Source of the DNA: Shewanella canadensis
GTDB lineage: Bacteria > Pseudomonadota > Gammaproteobacteria > Enterobacterales > Shewanellaceae
DNA: 64,000 nucleotides
NCBI RefSeq assembly: GCF_003966225.1
Contig: NZ_RXNU01000009.1
Span: 62,001 to 126,000, forward strand
Direction: 5' to 3'
Shown: piece by piece, positions 9,043 to 18,060 of the stretch
How the letters are laid out: each line of letters opens with the position of its first letter
How positions within the stretch are numbered: the first letter of the stretch is position 1
Translations under genes and position numbers: made by a program
Notes under the pieces: generated by a model
What the model saw: only the letters and a program-made list of their open reading frames with translations
Database searches by the model: none
What the model was told of the DNA's origin: nothing

Positions 9043-9700
9043 CTGGTGAGTGGGCTTCCCTATCTGAAATTTATATAAAATGAAACTATCAATAAAATTG
9101 ATACTGTTAAGCTTTGATTTTAGAGCCTGTTTCATCTATTCACAAGCGAACTCGATATCGGGAATGCAGAAGTTAGAGAGGGTTCACTGTTTTTAGACTT
9201 GTGAGTGGCTTGTTGAGGCTGAATATTAAATTTACCTTAATTTTTCCACAACTTATCGACACTAACATCACTTTATATTTTGGAACATCCTTGAGGATGT
9301 GGTCATCAAAGAACTGAATAGTGACCTCCTCTTTGAGAAGCAGATGTAAAAGTCGCATATGAAAATACGGATTTTCATCAATTAAATACATATAGAGAAG
9401 TTAATCATTCTATCGAGTGTATCTGACTTTAGCTTTTTGTAACTTGTCATCGGAGCGAATTCAAAATTGCCTAAGTTCAAATTAAGCAGACACTAAAATC
9501 TTCCTATTATTAGTGCCAATTGCCGTCTATTTTATCGACATTACCGAGAACAAAGGGTTATAAAACATGGCCAGAGTCACGGAACACTCTTAGTTAGCAA
9601 AGGAAGAAAGGGAACATCCTCTCAATTACGATGAATAAAACTGGCCTGAATATCCTGTTTTGACTAGAATCGTCCATCTGATTTATTTCCTGTTTTCATT
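9043..9700. other. intergenic region between the LysR gene and yhdT
   Basis: About 660 bp, AT-rich. It probably contains divergent promoters for the LysR gene and yhdT-panF. The only notable frame is the doubtful 72-codon ORF at 9173-9391, listed separately. No strong repeats or terminators were seen. Confidence 0.5.
9173..9391 (-). CDS. doubtful 72-residue ORF resembling a truncated receiver domain
   Basis: The first 20 residues (MYLIDENPYFHMRLLHLLLK) look like the beta1-alpha1 start of a response-regulator receiver, with D-E acidic residues in place of the usual acidic pocket. The frame ends after about half a receiver domain, without the phosphoacceptor region. No good Shine-Dalgarno is present. 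It may be a relic of a regulator gene or a chance frame. Confidence 0.25.
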   Translation of the reverse strand: MYLIDENPYFHMRLLHLLLKEEVTIQFFDDHILKDVPKYKVMLVSISCGKIKVNLIFSLNKPLTSLKTVNPL

Positions 9701-9892
9701 ATGTCTTCACTTTCCAAAACTGCGTTAACCCTAACCTTTGGTTACTTCTGTTTATGGTGCACAGGCCCACTGTTATTCGACAGCCATGCGCTTTGGTATG
9801 GCGTGCCGCTATGGTTTTGGCTGTCTTGTATCGGCGCTCCATTGATGCTGATTGCGCTACTCATCAAGCTTATAGGCAAAATTGATGATTAA
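9701..9892 (+). CDS. yhdT: YhdT-like small membrane protein
   Basis: The product has 63 residues and two hydrophobic segments (about 8-25 and 33-58). It resembles the DUF997/YhdT proteins that precede panF in enterobacteria. Its stop codon overlaps the panF start by eight bases, so the two are translationally coupled. Its role is unknown, and an accessory function in pantothenate uptake is inferred from the conserved pairing. The name rests on context and size more than on sequence. Confidence 0.75.
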   Translation: MSSLSKTALTLTFGYFCLWCTGPLLFDSHALWYGVPLWFWLSCIGAPLMLIALLIKLIGKIDD

Positions 9893-11336
9893 TCTATTGC
9901 CGGTATTTATCTACCTTATCTTGAGTCTTATCGTCACTCGTTGCTGGAGCGCTACAGGTGCTAAAGCCTCAGGTACGCTATATCAGGACAGAGCGAAACG
10001 ATTTTTTATCGGGGGACAGTTTCTCAATGGCCCCATGTTGGCGCTAACCTTAGTCGCCACTTATACCAGTGCCAGCTCATTTATCGGAGGTCCGGGAGCC
10101 GCCTATAAGATGGGGTTGGGTTGGGTATGGTTAGCCCTTATCCAAGTCCCGGTGGCGATACTGACCTTAGGCGTGCTTGGCCCCAAGTTTTTAAGTCAGC
10201 GAAAAAAGCAGCATTCGACGTTAATTGAATGGCTCGAAGACCGTTATCACAATCGCTGGTTAAGTTGGTTGGCCATAATTAGTCTGGTTGTAGGCTTTGT
10301 GGCGATGATCTCGGTGCAGTTTATCGGCGGAGCCAGAATGTTCTCCGGGGTCAGTGGTATCAGTTATGAGCTAGGGTTGGGTTTATTTGTTATCACTGTG
10401 CTGGCTTATACCCTGACGGGAGGCTTCAGGGCCGTGGTCATCACAGATGCGCTTCAGGGAATGATCATGTTGCTTGGTTTAATCGTGTTATTTGCGGTTG
10501 TGTTGAGCCAGGGCTCTTTACCGGAGTTGATGGGTGAGGTCAGTAAACAGTCCCCTGACATGCTGAGCCCTCACGGTGTAAATGATTATCTTGGTTGGCC
10601 CATGATGTTGTCATTTTGGATACTTATCTGTTTTGGTACCATGGGCTTACCCCATACTCTGGTGCGTTTGTTGGCGGTAAAAGATAAAGCTTCACTTAGG
10701 AGAGGCATGGTGTGGGGGACGATTATCTGTTTTCTGATGACGTTTATTCCTCATGTGTGTGGCGTATTGGGTAGGGCGCTTTATCCAGATTTGACCGTGC
10801 CCGATGAGATCATGCCAACATTGATTTCCGGTCTAATGAATCCGTTCTGGGCAAGTGTTCTACTGGCCGCTCCCATCGCCGCCGTCATGTCTTCTGTCGA
10901 TTCTATGTTACTCCAGTCTGCTGTGAGTCTGGTGAGAGATGGGGCTGTCAGGATAAGTCCTGACATGAGGCCCGCGAAACAAGTTATGCTAACGCGCGTC
11001 GCTATGTTGATTATCACGGCCATTGCCACCTACTGGGCAATCGAGCCGCCACAGATGATAGTCTGGATTAATCTGGCTGCATTTGGCGCGCTGCAGGCGG
11101 TTTTTCTCTGGCCAATTATAGCTGGCGTTTTTTTCAAAGAGTTAAAAGGTCATAGCGCACTCTTGTCTATGGTTTCCGGTTTAATCAGTTACTTAGCTTT
11201 GCAGTTTAATCCTCTGTTTATGTGGGGCGTCCATCCCATTGTTCCGGCCCTGTCGGTATCCCTTGTGGTTATGCTGTTGTCACATTTTTCAACAATGATG
11301 ATTCGCCGTAAGCTAAGTGCGGAAACTGTAAGCTAG
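9885..11336 (+). CDS. panF: sodium/pantothenate symporter
   Basis: This 483-residue member of the sodium:solute symporter family has about 13 membrane segments. Characteristic segments include the N-terminal RFFIGGQFLNGPMLALTLVA, TYTSASSFIGGPGAAYKMGL, and AAPIAAVMSSVDSMLLQSAV near residue 330. It would import pantothenate with sodium for CoA synthesis. The ATG at 9885 lies inside the end of yhdT. A TTG three bases earlier gives the same protein plus one residue. The yhdT-panF order matches E. coli and supports the assignment. Confidence 0.92.
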   Translation: MINLLPVFIYLILSLIVTRCWSATGAKASGTLYQDRAKRFFIGGQFLNGPMLALTLVATYTSASSFIGGPGAAYKMGLGWVWLALIQVPVAILTLGVLGPKFLSQRKKQHSTLIEWLEDRYHNRWLSWLAIISLVVGFVAMISVQFIGGARMFSGVSGISYELGLGLFVITVLAYTLTGGFRAVVITDALQGMIMLLGLIVLFAVVLSQGSLPELMGEVSKQSPDMLSPHGVNDYLGWPMMLSFWILICFGTMGLPHTLVRLLAVKDKASLRRGMVWGTIICFLMTFIPHVCGVLGRALYPDLTVPDEIMPTLISGLMNPFWASVLLAAPIAAVMSSVDSMLLQSAVSLVRDGAVRISPDMRPAKQVMLTRVAMLIITAIATYWAIEPPQMIVWINLAAFGALQAVFLWPIIAGVFFKELKGHSALLSMVSGLISYLALQFNPLFMWGVHPIVPALSVSLVVMLLSHFSTMMIRRKLSAETVS

Positions 11337-11512
11337 TTCTTTTCACTCCGCCCCTTGTACATAGGTATACGGGGGCATCCTCACAATTAGGTATTCCGAT
11401 GCGGGGGTCTTATCGGCGTCCGATGGACCAGGCTAATTGCTCGATTTAGGCTTTGAACCCACCCCGAATTAGTTTATATTTGCGGCCATATAATAATAAC
11501 AATGGGCCCACC

Positions 11513-13054
11513 ATGGACACATCTGCTTCAACATCTCCTCACGATCACACTTCAAGCGCCGCTACTCGTTGGCAGATGCCGGATACACTGGTCATCATCT
11601 TTTTTGTGGCACTGGCTGCAGCACTGCTCACCTATATTGTTCCGACAGGATCGTTTCAAACTCAGGATGTCAGCTATCTCGCCGATGGTGTAGAGAAAAG
11701 CCGGAGTGTTATCGACCCAAGCTCATTTTCATATGCGTTGAATGAAGCGGGCGAGCCAAAACTGGCACCGGTTGCTCTGTTTGAAGGCGGAGGAGGGACG
11801 GGGTTCTTTAACTTTGCCTTCGAGGGGTTAGTGTCCGGCTCAAAGTGGGGCAGTGCCATCGGCGTTATCATGTTTATGTTAGTGATAGGCGGCTCCTTCG
11901 GCGTTGTGATGGCCACAGGTACCATAGATAACGGTATCCTAAGACTTATCGATAAAACCCGCGGCAATGAGATGCTGTTTATTCCGGTGATATTTATTCT
12001 CTTCTCTCTCGGTGGCGCCGTTTTTGGAATGGGAGAGGAAGCCATCGCATTTGCTATCATCATCTGCCCCTTGATGATACGGCTGGGATACGATGGTATC
12101 ACCACTGTGATGGTCACCTACGTCGCCACTCAGGTAGGGTTTGCGAGCTCCTGGATGAACCCTTTCAGTGTCGCGATTGCTCAGGGGATCGCTGGCGTGC
12201 CGGTACTTTCTGGCTCCGGAGTGAGAGTCATAATGTGGGCCGGGTTTACCTTGATGGGGCTGATTTTTACCATGCGTTATGCCAATAACATCAGGCTGAC
12301 CCCCGAGCGTTCCTATAGTTATCACAGCGATGCTTTTTTTCGAGAAAACCAGAGTAAAGCCAGTTTAGACAGCCGTTTTAACCTAGGTGACTTTTTAGTG
12401 CTGTTCACCATAGTCGCTACCGTTGTTTGGGTTATCTGGGGCGTCGTAGCCCAAGCCTGGTTTATTCCTGAGATTGCCAGTCAGTTTTTTACCATGGGTA
12501 TTGTGGTTGGCATAATAGGGGTCTTGTTTAAACTGAACGGCTTGACCGTTAACCAAATTGCGGTGAGTTTTAAGCAGGGCGCGGCGACGATGCTTGAGCC
12601 GGCTGTTCTGGTCGGGTGTGCGTCGGGAATATTGATCCTACTCGGAGGAGGCGGGCCGACTGAAAACAGTGTGCTTAATACGATTTTAAACAGTGCCGGT
12701 AATGTTATCGGTTATCTGCCAGATGCTCTGTCAGCCTGGTTTATGTTGCTGTTTCAGTCGGTGTTCAACTTCTTTGTGACTTCGGGCTCGGGCCAGGCGG
12801 CCTTAACCATGCCCCTGATGGCGCCTCTTGCCGATATCGTCGGCGTGACAAGACAGGTCGCCGTGTTGGCATTTCAATTGGGGGATGGCTTTACTAATGT
12901 ACTCGTGCCGACATCGGCGTCACTTATGGCCACTTTAGGTGTATGCCGGGTCGATTGGGGGGATTGGCTTAAGTTTATCTGGCGGTTTATGTTAGCCCTG
13001 TTTGTCGTGTCCAGTGTGGTCGTTGTGGGAGCCCACTATATGGGATTTAGCTAA
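11513..13054 (+). CDS. yfcC: YfcC-family putative carrier
   Basis: The product has 513 residues and about 12 membrane segments. It belongs to the YfcC/C4-dicarboxylate anaerobic carrier-like family, supported by the N-terminal MPDTLVIIFFVALAAALLTY, the IVPTGSF segment, and the central GAVFGMGEEAIAF and GFASSWMNPFSVAIAQGIAG segments. The substrate is uncertain, and basic amino acids or peptides have been suggested for relatives. The ATG at 11513 is preferred over an upstream TTG at 11453, because only the shorter form starts with a normal hydrophilic tail before the first helix. The last 30 codons are duplicated downstream. A terminator follows at 13217. Confidence 0.85.
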   Translation: MDTSASTSPHDHTSSAATRWQMPDTLVIIFFVALAAALLTYIVPTGSFQTQDVSYLADGVEKSRSVIDPSSFSYALNEAGEPKLAPVALFEGGGGTGFFNFAFEGLVSGSKWGSAIGVIMFMLVIGGSFGVVMATGTIDNGILRLIDKTRGNEMLFIPVIFILFSLGGAVFGMGEEAIAFAIIICPLMIRLGYDGITTVMVTYVATQVGFASSWMNPFSVAIAQGIAGVPVLSGSGVRVIMWAGFTLMGLIFTMRYANNIRLTPERSYSYHSDAFFRENQSKASLDSRFNLGDFLVLFTIVATVVWVIWGVVAQAWFIPEIASQFFTMGIVVGIIGVLFKLNGLTVNQIAVSFKQGAATMLEPAVLVGCASGILILLGGGGPTENSVLNTILNSAGNVIGYLPDALSAWFMLLFQSVFNFFVTSGSGQAALTMPLMAPLADIVGVTRQVAVLAFQLGDGFTNVLVPTSASLMATLGVCRVDWGDWLKFIWRFMLALFVVSSVVVVGAHYMGFS

Positions 13055-13093
13055 TTAGGACATTGAAGTCTGTGGGGCGATTGAGGTGACAGC

Positions 13094-13186
13094 CTTAAGT
13101 TTATCTCGAGGTTGATGTTAGCGCTGTTTATCCTGTCTAGTGTGGTCGTTGTGGGAGCCCACTATATGGGGTTTAGCTAATTGAGG
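13094..13186 (+). pseudogene. duplicate of the 3' end of yfcC
   Basis: About 93 bp match 12968-13060 at an offset of 126 bp with roughly 90% identity, including the shared GTGGTCGTTGTGGGAGCCCA and the stop codon in TTTAGCTAATT. The frame is open but has no start. It is a decayed tandem copy of the last ~30 codons of yfcC. A short third echo (ATTGAGGTGA plus AGCCTTAAG or GGCCTAAG) flanks it on both sides. Confidence 0.85.
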
Positions 13187-13216
13187 TGATAGGCCTAAGC
13201 TTAATCAGTTTGTAAG

Positions 13217-13243
13217 AACGGCATCTTAGGATGCCGTTTTTTT
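13217..13243 (+). terminator. Rho-independent terminator downstream of yfcC
   Basis: AACGGCATC pairs with GATGCCGTT around a TTAG loop and is followed by a run of T residues. It lies beyond the duplicated gene end, so it presumably belonged to the original yfcC unit. Confidence 0.88.
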
Positions 13244-13649
13244 ATGAGTAATTGTTGCCAATCTTCAGTCTGTTTATCTCCCAAACTAGCACTTTATCAG
13301 TCATCGCCAATAGGTTTAAGAAAGTGAGAGAATCTACACGTTATCTGGCTATTTATGATCAGAGAATGAATGGTGAACCCTGTCGAGTGAATTCAGCGCA
13401 GAAGGAAGCTTCCGGAAAATACTCCAGAGAGGCGAGTTTTAACGCTATGGCGCTAAACCTAACTAACTACGGTCCTAGTCGCTTAGGCATAAAATATGAA
13501 GCATACTCGAGCCTAAGCGTTATAACGAGCGTGTGAGACAGTCTCGAGCATAAATGAGGTGAGTTTAAACATATAGGTGTTGGTAATTAAAATGCTGAAC
13601 AGATTGTGACAGGGTATGTGAGCAGATATTTATAACGGTTTAATGACAT
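13244..13649. other. intergenic region with no supported gene
   Basis: About 400 bp between two terminators of convergent units. A 94-codon plus-strand frame at 13252-13536 has no recognisable domain and no good ribosome site, and is not called. Nothing else was seen. Confidence 0.5.
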
Positions 13650-13676
13650 AAAAAAACGGCATCTAATGATGCCGTT
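13650..13676 (-). terminator. Rho-independent terminator of the TonB receptor gene
   Basis: ACGGCATC pairs with GATGCCGT around a 4-nt loop. On the minus strand it is followed by TTTTTT, about 47 bp after the receptor stop codon. Confidence 0.85.
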
Positions 13677-13722
13677 GTTATTACAAGTTAGTTCTGGTTA
13701 GAACGTCAGTTTAATCTATTGA

Positions 13723-16404
13723 TTAGAACTTAACTTCACCTTCTAAGAACCACTCACGACCACGTGCGTTATATACTGAACGCTGGTAGTGAGGCCAGCT
13801 AGTTGCTGTTGGATCAAAGTTTGGACCGGCGTCAAACAGGTTAACAACACCTGCTTTTACTTTTATGTCATCAGTGATGCTATAACCAGCAGTCAGGTTC
13901 CACTTAGTCTGTGAAGCAACTTCATGTGCACTTTCGTCAAAGTCATCACCCGCAGACTCTTTGAATGACTTGTACTGCATACCGTGCATGCGAGCTGTAT
14001 GGTATGCGCCAAGTGTTGTTTCGAAGTCTTCGATGAAGTAACCAAGTATCAAGTTTGCACGGTACTGAGGTAGACCGCCATTATCGATATCATCTTCTAC
14101 AGGATCAGTTGGCGCTAGTTGGCCTTCAGACAATAGAATGTAGGTACCGTTGAAGTTTAGTTTTAGCTCACCAAACTCGTTAAGATCCCAAGCGTAACCG
14201 GCAGTCATATCGATACCACGAACTTTTTGGAATGCAAGGTTTTGTGCAACTGCGTTAACATGAGTAATAGTGCCTTCATCATCACGAGTGATCATGTCTT
14301 CATATTGCTCATATTCACGTGCTGCTTTGCTGGCGCTGATATCGCTAACCATATCGTCAAGCTTCCACTCCCAAAGGTCGAATGAAGCATTGAGTGAATC
14401 ACCACCCCATACAGCACCTATGTTAGCTGTGTAGCCAGTTTCAGCTTCAAGTTCTTTGTTAGCACCGGTCGTTGTGTCGATATGTAGCTCATTACATATC
14501 TCGTTGATCCTTGGATCCGGATGAGTTTGAGCTGGTGTGCCACCCATAGCCAGACACTGCTTGAAATCGATAACCTGAGTGAAACCATTGGTCGCATCGC
14601 CATATACACGGTGCATATCTGGTGCACGGAATACAGAACTGATAGAACTACGAACAAGTAACTCATCCATTGGACGATATTCAATAGCGATTTGAGGTGA
14701 TAAATTACCACCGAAGTCACTGTAGTTATCATAACGAACTGCCGCATCGATAGTCAGCACCTCAAGTACAGGAATGCTTAGTTCGGCGTAACTTGCCCAG
14801 TAAGAGCGATCACCGGCACCTGAAGACCCACCGGTAGTCAAGATGTTACCTTTCGCAGATTCAGAATCTGACTCAGTCTCGTAATCTTGCTCTGTGTATT
14901 CGGCACCAAATGAGAACAGTGCGTCCCCTTCAGGCATTTCAAATGCAGTACCTGTGATGTTTGCCTGTACGTTTTTCTGAGTTGACTGAGCTCGCTCGAA
15001 TGGCGTGTAAGAAGCAGCCTCTACATCTTCAGCATTCATGTTTTTAAGCAGTGAGTTGCCGTTTTCACCATCTGTGATGTAGTCAAACATACCAGCTATA
15101 GTAGCGTATCCACCACGGAAAACGTCGACATTGGTACGGCCGTAGTTAACTGAGGCGTCCCAATCATATTCATCAGCTAGTACACCTTGAAGACCGGCTG
15201 TGAAGAAGTAGTTACGGGTTTTTGTTTCACCCATACGGTTGCCAAACTCATGTAGACGGCGGACATAGTAGTAATCGCCATCTTCAGCATTGGCAAAGTC
15301 ACCACCTAGCGCGGTTGCTTTGTTGTTGAATGTCTTGCTTAGATCACCTGCACTAACGGTAACGTTGTCACCGGCGACATTGATGTCATAGTCGTTGATT
15401 GCCATAGGCTCGATGCGGGTAGTCGATTTTGCTTCTGCAAAATCAAGACGACCAACAAAGGTCACGTCATCGGCAAGCTCATAGTTGAAATTTGTTGAGC
15501 TGATGAAACGTGTGCTTTCAGGCTCAAGGTCACGCCACTGTGAACGATCGAAACCACAGATGCTGCGAGCTGCATCCCAGAACCAACCGCCTGCAGTACA
15601 CTCTTCAGGAGTCAGAGCTTTAGCACCACTGCCACCTGCGATACGTGCACCGTATGAACTGTACTGTGAGTATTCGCTGTAAGGAACTTTATCGGTATGA
15701 AGGCCGAAGTTTTCACGGTCAGTTGCTTTTAACTGCTCGTTAGTTGTAAATTCGATGAAAGTTGAAACGTTACCACGATCAGATGATGAACCTAGAGATA
15801 GTGCAACACGGTCACTTCCTCCGCCACCTTCAGATGTATCACCATGGCGATACTTAAGTGCAACACCTTCGAAATCTTTCTTTAGGATGATGTTAATCAC
15901 ACCACCAACGGCATCGGCACCGTAAACAGCCGAACCACCCGATTGGAGGATCTCGATACGCTGAACGGCTTCCATTGGAAGGTTTGCTGTATCGACGAAG
16001 TTATCGGTACCGCCAGCTGGTTTAGGATACTGGTTCAAACGCTTGCCATCGATAAGTGTCAATGTACGGTTAGCGCCTGCGCCACGTAGACTGATAGATG
16101 ATGCTGCAGGTGTGAAACCATGAACAGACTGAGTTGTCATCGCACTTGTAGTAGAGGTTAGACTCTCTAGCGCATCTTGAATATTGGTGAAGCCTTGCTT
16201 CGCCATATCATCTGCGCTTAGTACGGTAACAGGCGTCGCTGTTTCCATATCGGTACGCTTAATACGAGAACCTGTAACTTGAATACGTTCTACTGACTCT
16301 TCATCACTTGCGGCATATACTGCAGGTGCACTTAATGCGGCAGTAGCTGCCCCAGTAATTAATGCAAAACGAACAGCTTTAGCCAATTTAGAATTCGGCA
16401 ACAT
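13723..16404 (-). CDS. TonB-dependent outer-membrane receptor
   Basis: The product has 893 residues. A Sec signal peptide ends near AVYAA (residues 1-32). A TonB-box-like stretch follows (VERIQVTGSRIKR), then a plug domain at about 50-175 with ATPVTVLSADDM and GGSAVYGADAVGGVINIILK. The remainder is a 22-strand barrel ending in the aromatic terminus LEGEVKF, as required for BAM insertion. It resembles the large Shewanella receptors with an N-terminal GSRI motif that import peptides or oligosaccharides. The ligand cannot be told from sequence. It stands alone with its own terminator and a 570-bp AT-rich upstream region. Confidence 0.93.
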   Translation of the reverse strand: MLPNSKLAKAVRFALITGAATAALSAPAVYAASDEESVERIQVTGSRIKRTDMETATPVTVLSADDMAKQGFTNIQDALESLTSTTSAMTTQSVHGFTPAASSISLRGAGANRTLTLIDGKRLNQYPKPAGGTDNFVDTANLPMEAVQRIEILQSGGSAVYGADAVGGVINIILKKDFEGVALKYRHGDTSEGGGGSDRVALSLGSSSDRGNVSTFIEFTTNEQLKATDRENFGLHTDKVPYSEYSQYSSYGARIAGGSGAKALTPEECTAGGWFWDAARSICGFDRSQWRDLEPESTRFISSTNFNYELADDVTFVGRLDFAEAKSTTRIEPMAINDYDINVAGDNVTVSAGDLSKTFNNKATALGGDFANAEDGDYYYVRRLHEFGNRMGETKTRNYFFTAGLQGVLADEYDWDASVNYGRTNVDVFRGGYATIAGMFDYITDGENGNSLLKNMNAEDVEAASYTPFERAQSTQKNVQANITGTAFEMPEGDALFSFGAEYTEQDYETESDSESAKGNILTTGGSSGAGDRSYWASYAELSIPVLEVLTIDAAVRYDNYSDFGGNLSPQIAIEYRPMDELLVRSSISSVFRAPDMHRVYGDATNGFTQVIDFKQCLAMGGTPAQTHPDPRINEICNELHIDTTTGANKELEAETGYTANIGAVWGGDSLNASFDLWEWKLDDMVSDISASKAAREYEQYEDMITRDDEGTITHVNAVAQNLAFQKVRGIDMTAGYAWDLNEFGELKLNFNGTYILLSEGQLAPTDPVEDDIDNGGLPQYRANLILGYFIEDFETTLGAYHTARMHGMQYKSFKESAGDDFDESAHEVASQTKWNLTAGYSITDDIKVKAGVVNLFDAGPNFDPTATSWPHYQRSVYNARGREWFLEGEVKF

Positions 16405-16975
16405 TTTGTTTTCTCCCTGACACTTACATCGGTTTTTAATTATTAGATGTTCAATTGTTTATTTTTATTTAGCAGATACTGTAATAGTTTTTACACATGT
16501 TAATAACTATCAGAAAGTATTACTAAGGGAGAGATATAAGCACACAAAACTAACATCTGCAATAAAGGGGATACACTTCAAATTATCGGGGCGAAAGCCA
16601 ATCGCGCAACATAAGTGGGCTAATTCATTAACAATTAAGCGGTTAACAAAGTGTTAATCAATGAGTTATATCGAGATTTCATTAGGGAAGAGCGATTGAC
16701 GTGCCAGCTTTATATTATTTACGTTGATATACAAAAGATAACATTGTTATTTTATCGTGTTTCATTAACAAGTTTGTTAACAACTAAATTTAAAATAAAT
16801 GCCTCAATGAAACAAATGCGCGTTATATGTGAAATGGATCGTGTTTTGTGTTTAAAAGCATATTTTGTTTGTTGCTTGATATGTAAGCAGTTAAATGGCC
16901 ATTTACAATTTAGATGGACACTTAATCGACTCAAATGTTATAGGTTTATGTCCTTATCGTGTCATGTTACGTGTG
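16405..16975. other. AT-rich region upstream of the TonB receptor
   Basis: About 570 bp with no supported gene. Overlapping frames at 16651-16995 and 16752-16934 look like chance. The part next to the transporter stop (about 16915-16960) has a faint resemblance to the transporter's own 3' end (shared ACATG, CAC and CCTATAAC on the minus strand), which may be another decayed gene end. Confidence 0.45.
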
Positions 16976-17944
16976 TTAAGCCTTTAGCGTTATAGGTCGA
17001 TAATGTGACATGTACCGATATATGACATATAAGACTACAGCCGTTGATATAAATAATTCTCCCTTTGCGGCTTGTTCGATTAAATCAGTAAACTGACTCT
17101 CTCCGAAGTTCTGAATTAACCAGTGACCCGCTTTAATCAAGGCAGTTGCGCCAATAACCATGGGGAAGGTAAAGGCTGCATATCCTGGTGAGAAAGGGAG
17201 TCTCATCAAATGAAAGAAGGCCAGGTAGATAACACTGGTCATCAACACCGCAATACTCAGTAATAGTGCGACAACAACGATTGATGGATTACTGTTAATG
17301 GTTAAGTAGCCGGCTAAAGATAAACTGGCAGGCGCCGCCATGATAGCTATCGTCGGTTTGGCAGCGTCGCTGATTGGCGCACAAAATATGAGTCTGTATA
17401 ACATGACCGGCAACATGATGAGGTAGCAGGCCATACCGAAGTTGAGCGTTGCGCTTGCAATCCATTCATATTGATCTCCTGGAAAACTAACGGCAGCGAC
17501 TATGATACCGATAGGTGGCACAAACCAGCTTGGTACCATGTGTTCCAGCTTGAAGTCGATAGCCCGGTAGAAGATGAACATTCCTAAAAACAGGATATGG
17601 ACCATGATAGCGAACAACCACAGATAACGTCCCTGTGCTGGCAAGTATTGTCCTAAAGCATTAGATACAACCATGAGCCCCATGGCAAATGTCGGGATCA
17701 CACTGCCCACTACGGGATGAGATAGATCTTCTTTTAATATCTTTGGGTGAATAACAAATTTTACGACCAGAGACATGAGTAGTACCGCAGCGACGACGGC
17801 GCCTATGATCTGTCCGCGACCATCCATATTGGGTAGCATGCTGTCCCATGCCCAGCCGAGACTGGCGATAGCCAGAGCCAGACCTGCCATAGGTGTTGGT
17901 AGGCGAGATACGTGATTTGAGAGTTTGGTTATAGTGGCTTTCAT
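16976..17944 (-). CDS. TehA/SLAC1-type (TDT family) transporter
   Basis: The product has 322 residues and about ten membrane segments. It opens with RLPTPMAGLALAIASLGWAW and has WFVPPIGIIVAAVSFPG in the middle, typical of the tellurite-resistance/dicarboxylate transporter family. The start at 17944 is decided by an AAGGGGAATAGGG Shine-Dalgarno. The longer frame from 17974 would begin inside the loop of a hairpin. That hairpin (17945-17993) pairs the whole ribosome site. A SAM-dependent methyltransferase gene lies 116 bp upstream on the same strand, recalling the tehA-tehB arrangement. The substrate is unknown and is probably a small anion. Confidence 0.85.
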   Translation of the reverse strand: MKATITKLSNHVSRLPTPMAGLALAIASLGWAWDSMLPNMDGRGQIIGAVVAAVLLMSLVVKFVIHPKILKEDLSHPVVGSVIPTFAMGLMVVSNALGQYLPAQGRYLWLFAIMVHILFLGMFIFYRAIDFKLEHMVPSWFVPPIGIIVAAVSFPGDQYEWIASATLNFGMACYLIMLPVMLYRLIFCAPISDAAKPTIAIMAAPASLSLAGYLTINSNPSIVVVALLLSIAVLMTSVIYLAFFHLMRLPFSPGYAAFTFPMVIGATALIKAGHWLIQNFGESQFTDLIEQAAKGELFISTAVVLYVIYRYMSHYRPITLKA

Positions 17945-17993
17945 CCCTATTCCCCTTAAAGTGAGTTTATGCACTTATGTTAAGGGGATAGGG
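17945..17993 (-). promoter_or_regulatory. hairpin sequestering the ribosome site of the TehA-type gene
   Basis: On the mRNA, CCCTATCCCCTTAA pairs with TTAAGGGGAATAGGG (one bulged A), and the loop adds AAGTG/CACTT. The second arm contains the Shine-Dalgarno and ends at the base before the ATG. No U-tract follows, so it is not a simple terminator. The predicted effect is translational silencing unless the helix is melted or bound. Confidence 0.7.
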
Positions 17994-18060
17994 CTGTTAA
18001 GAAAATTTGATCCTGTTTAATCACATCGTAAGTTTTATTTAATCAAGCTTGTTAGGCGAA

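Noticed and set aside
13252-13536. 94-codon plus-strand ORF after yfcC
   Set aside because: It starts just after a strong terminator, has no ribosome site and shows no domain or signal. It is most likely a chance frame.
16651-16995. 114-codon plus-strand ORF upstream of the TonB receptor
   Set aside because: The region is AT-rich, the product is Cys/Leu/Ile-biased without pattern, and the frame runs into the 3' end of the opposite-strand transporter.
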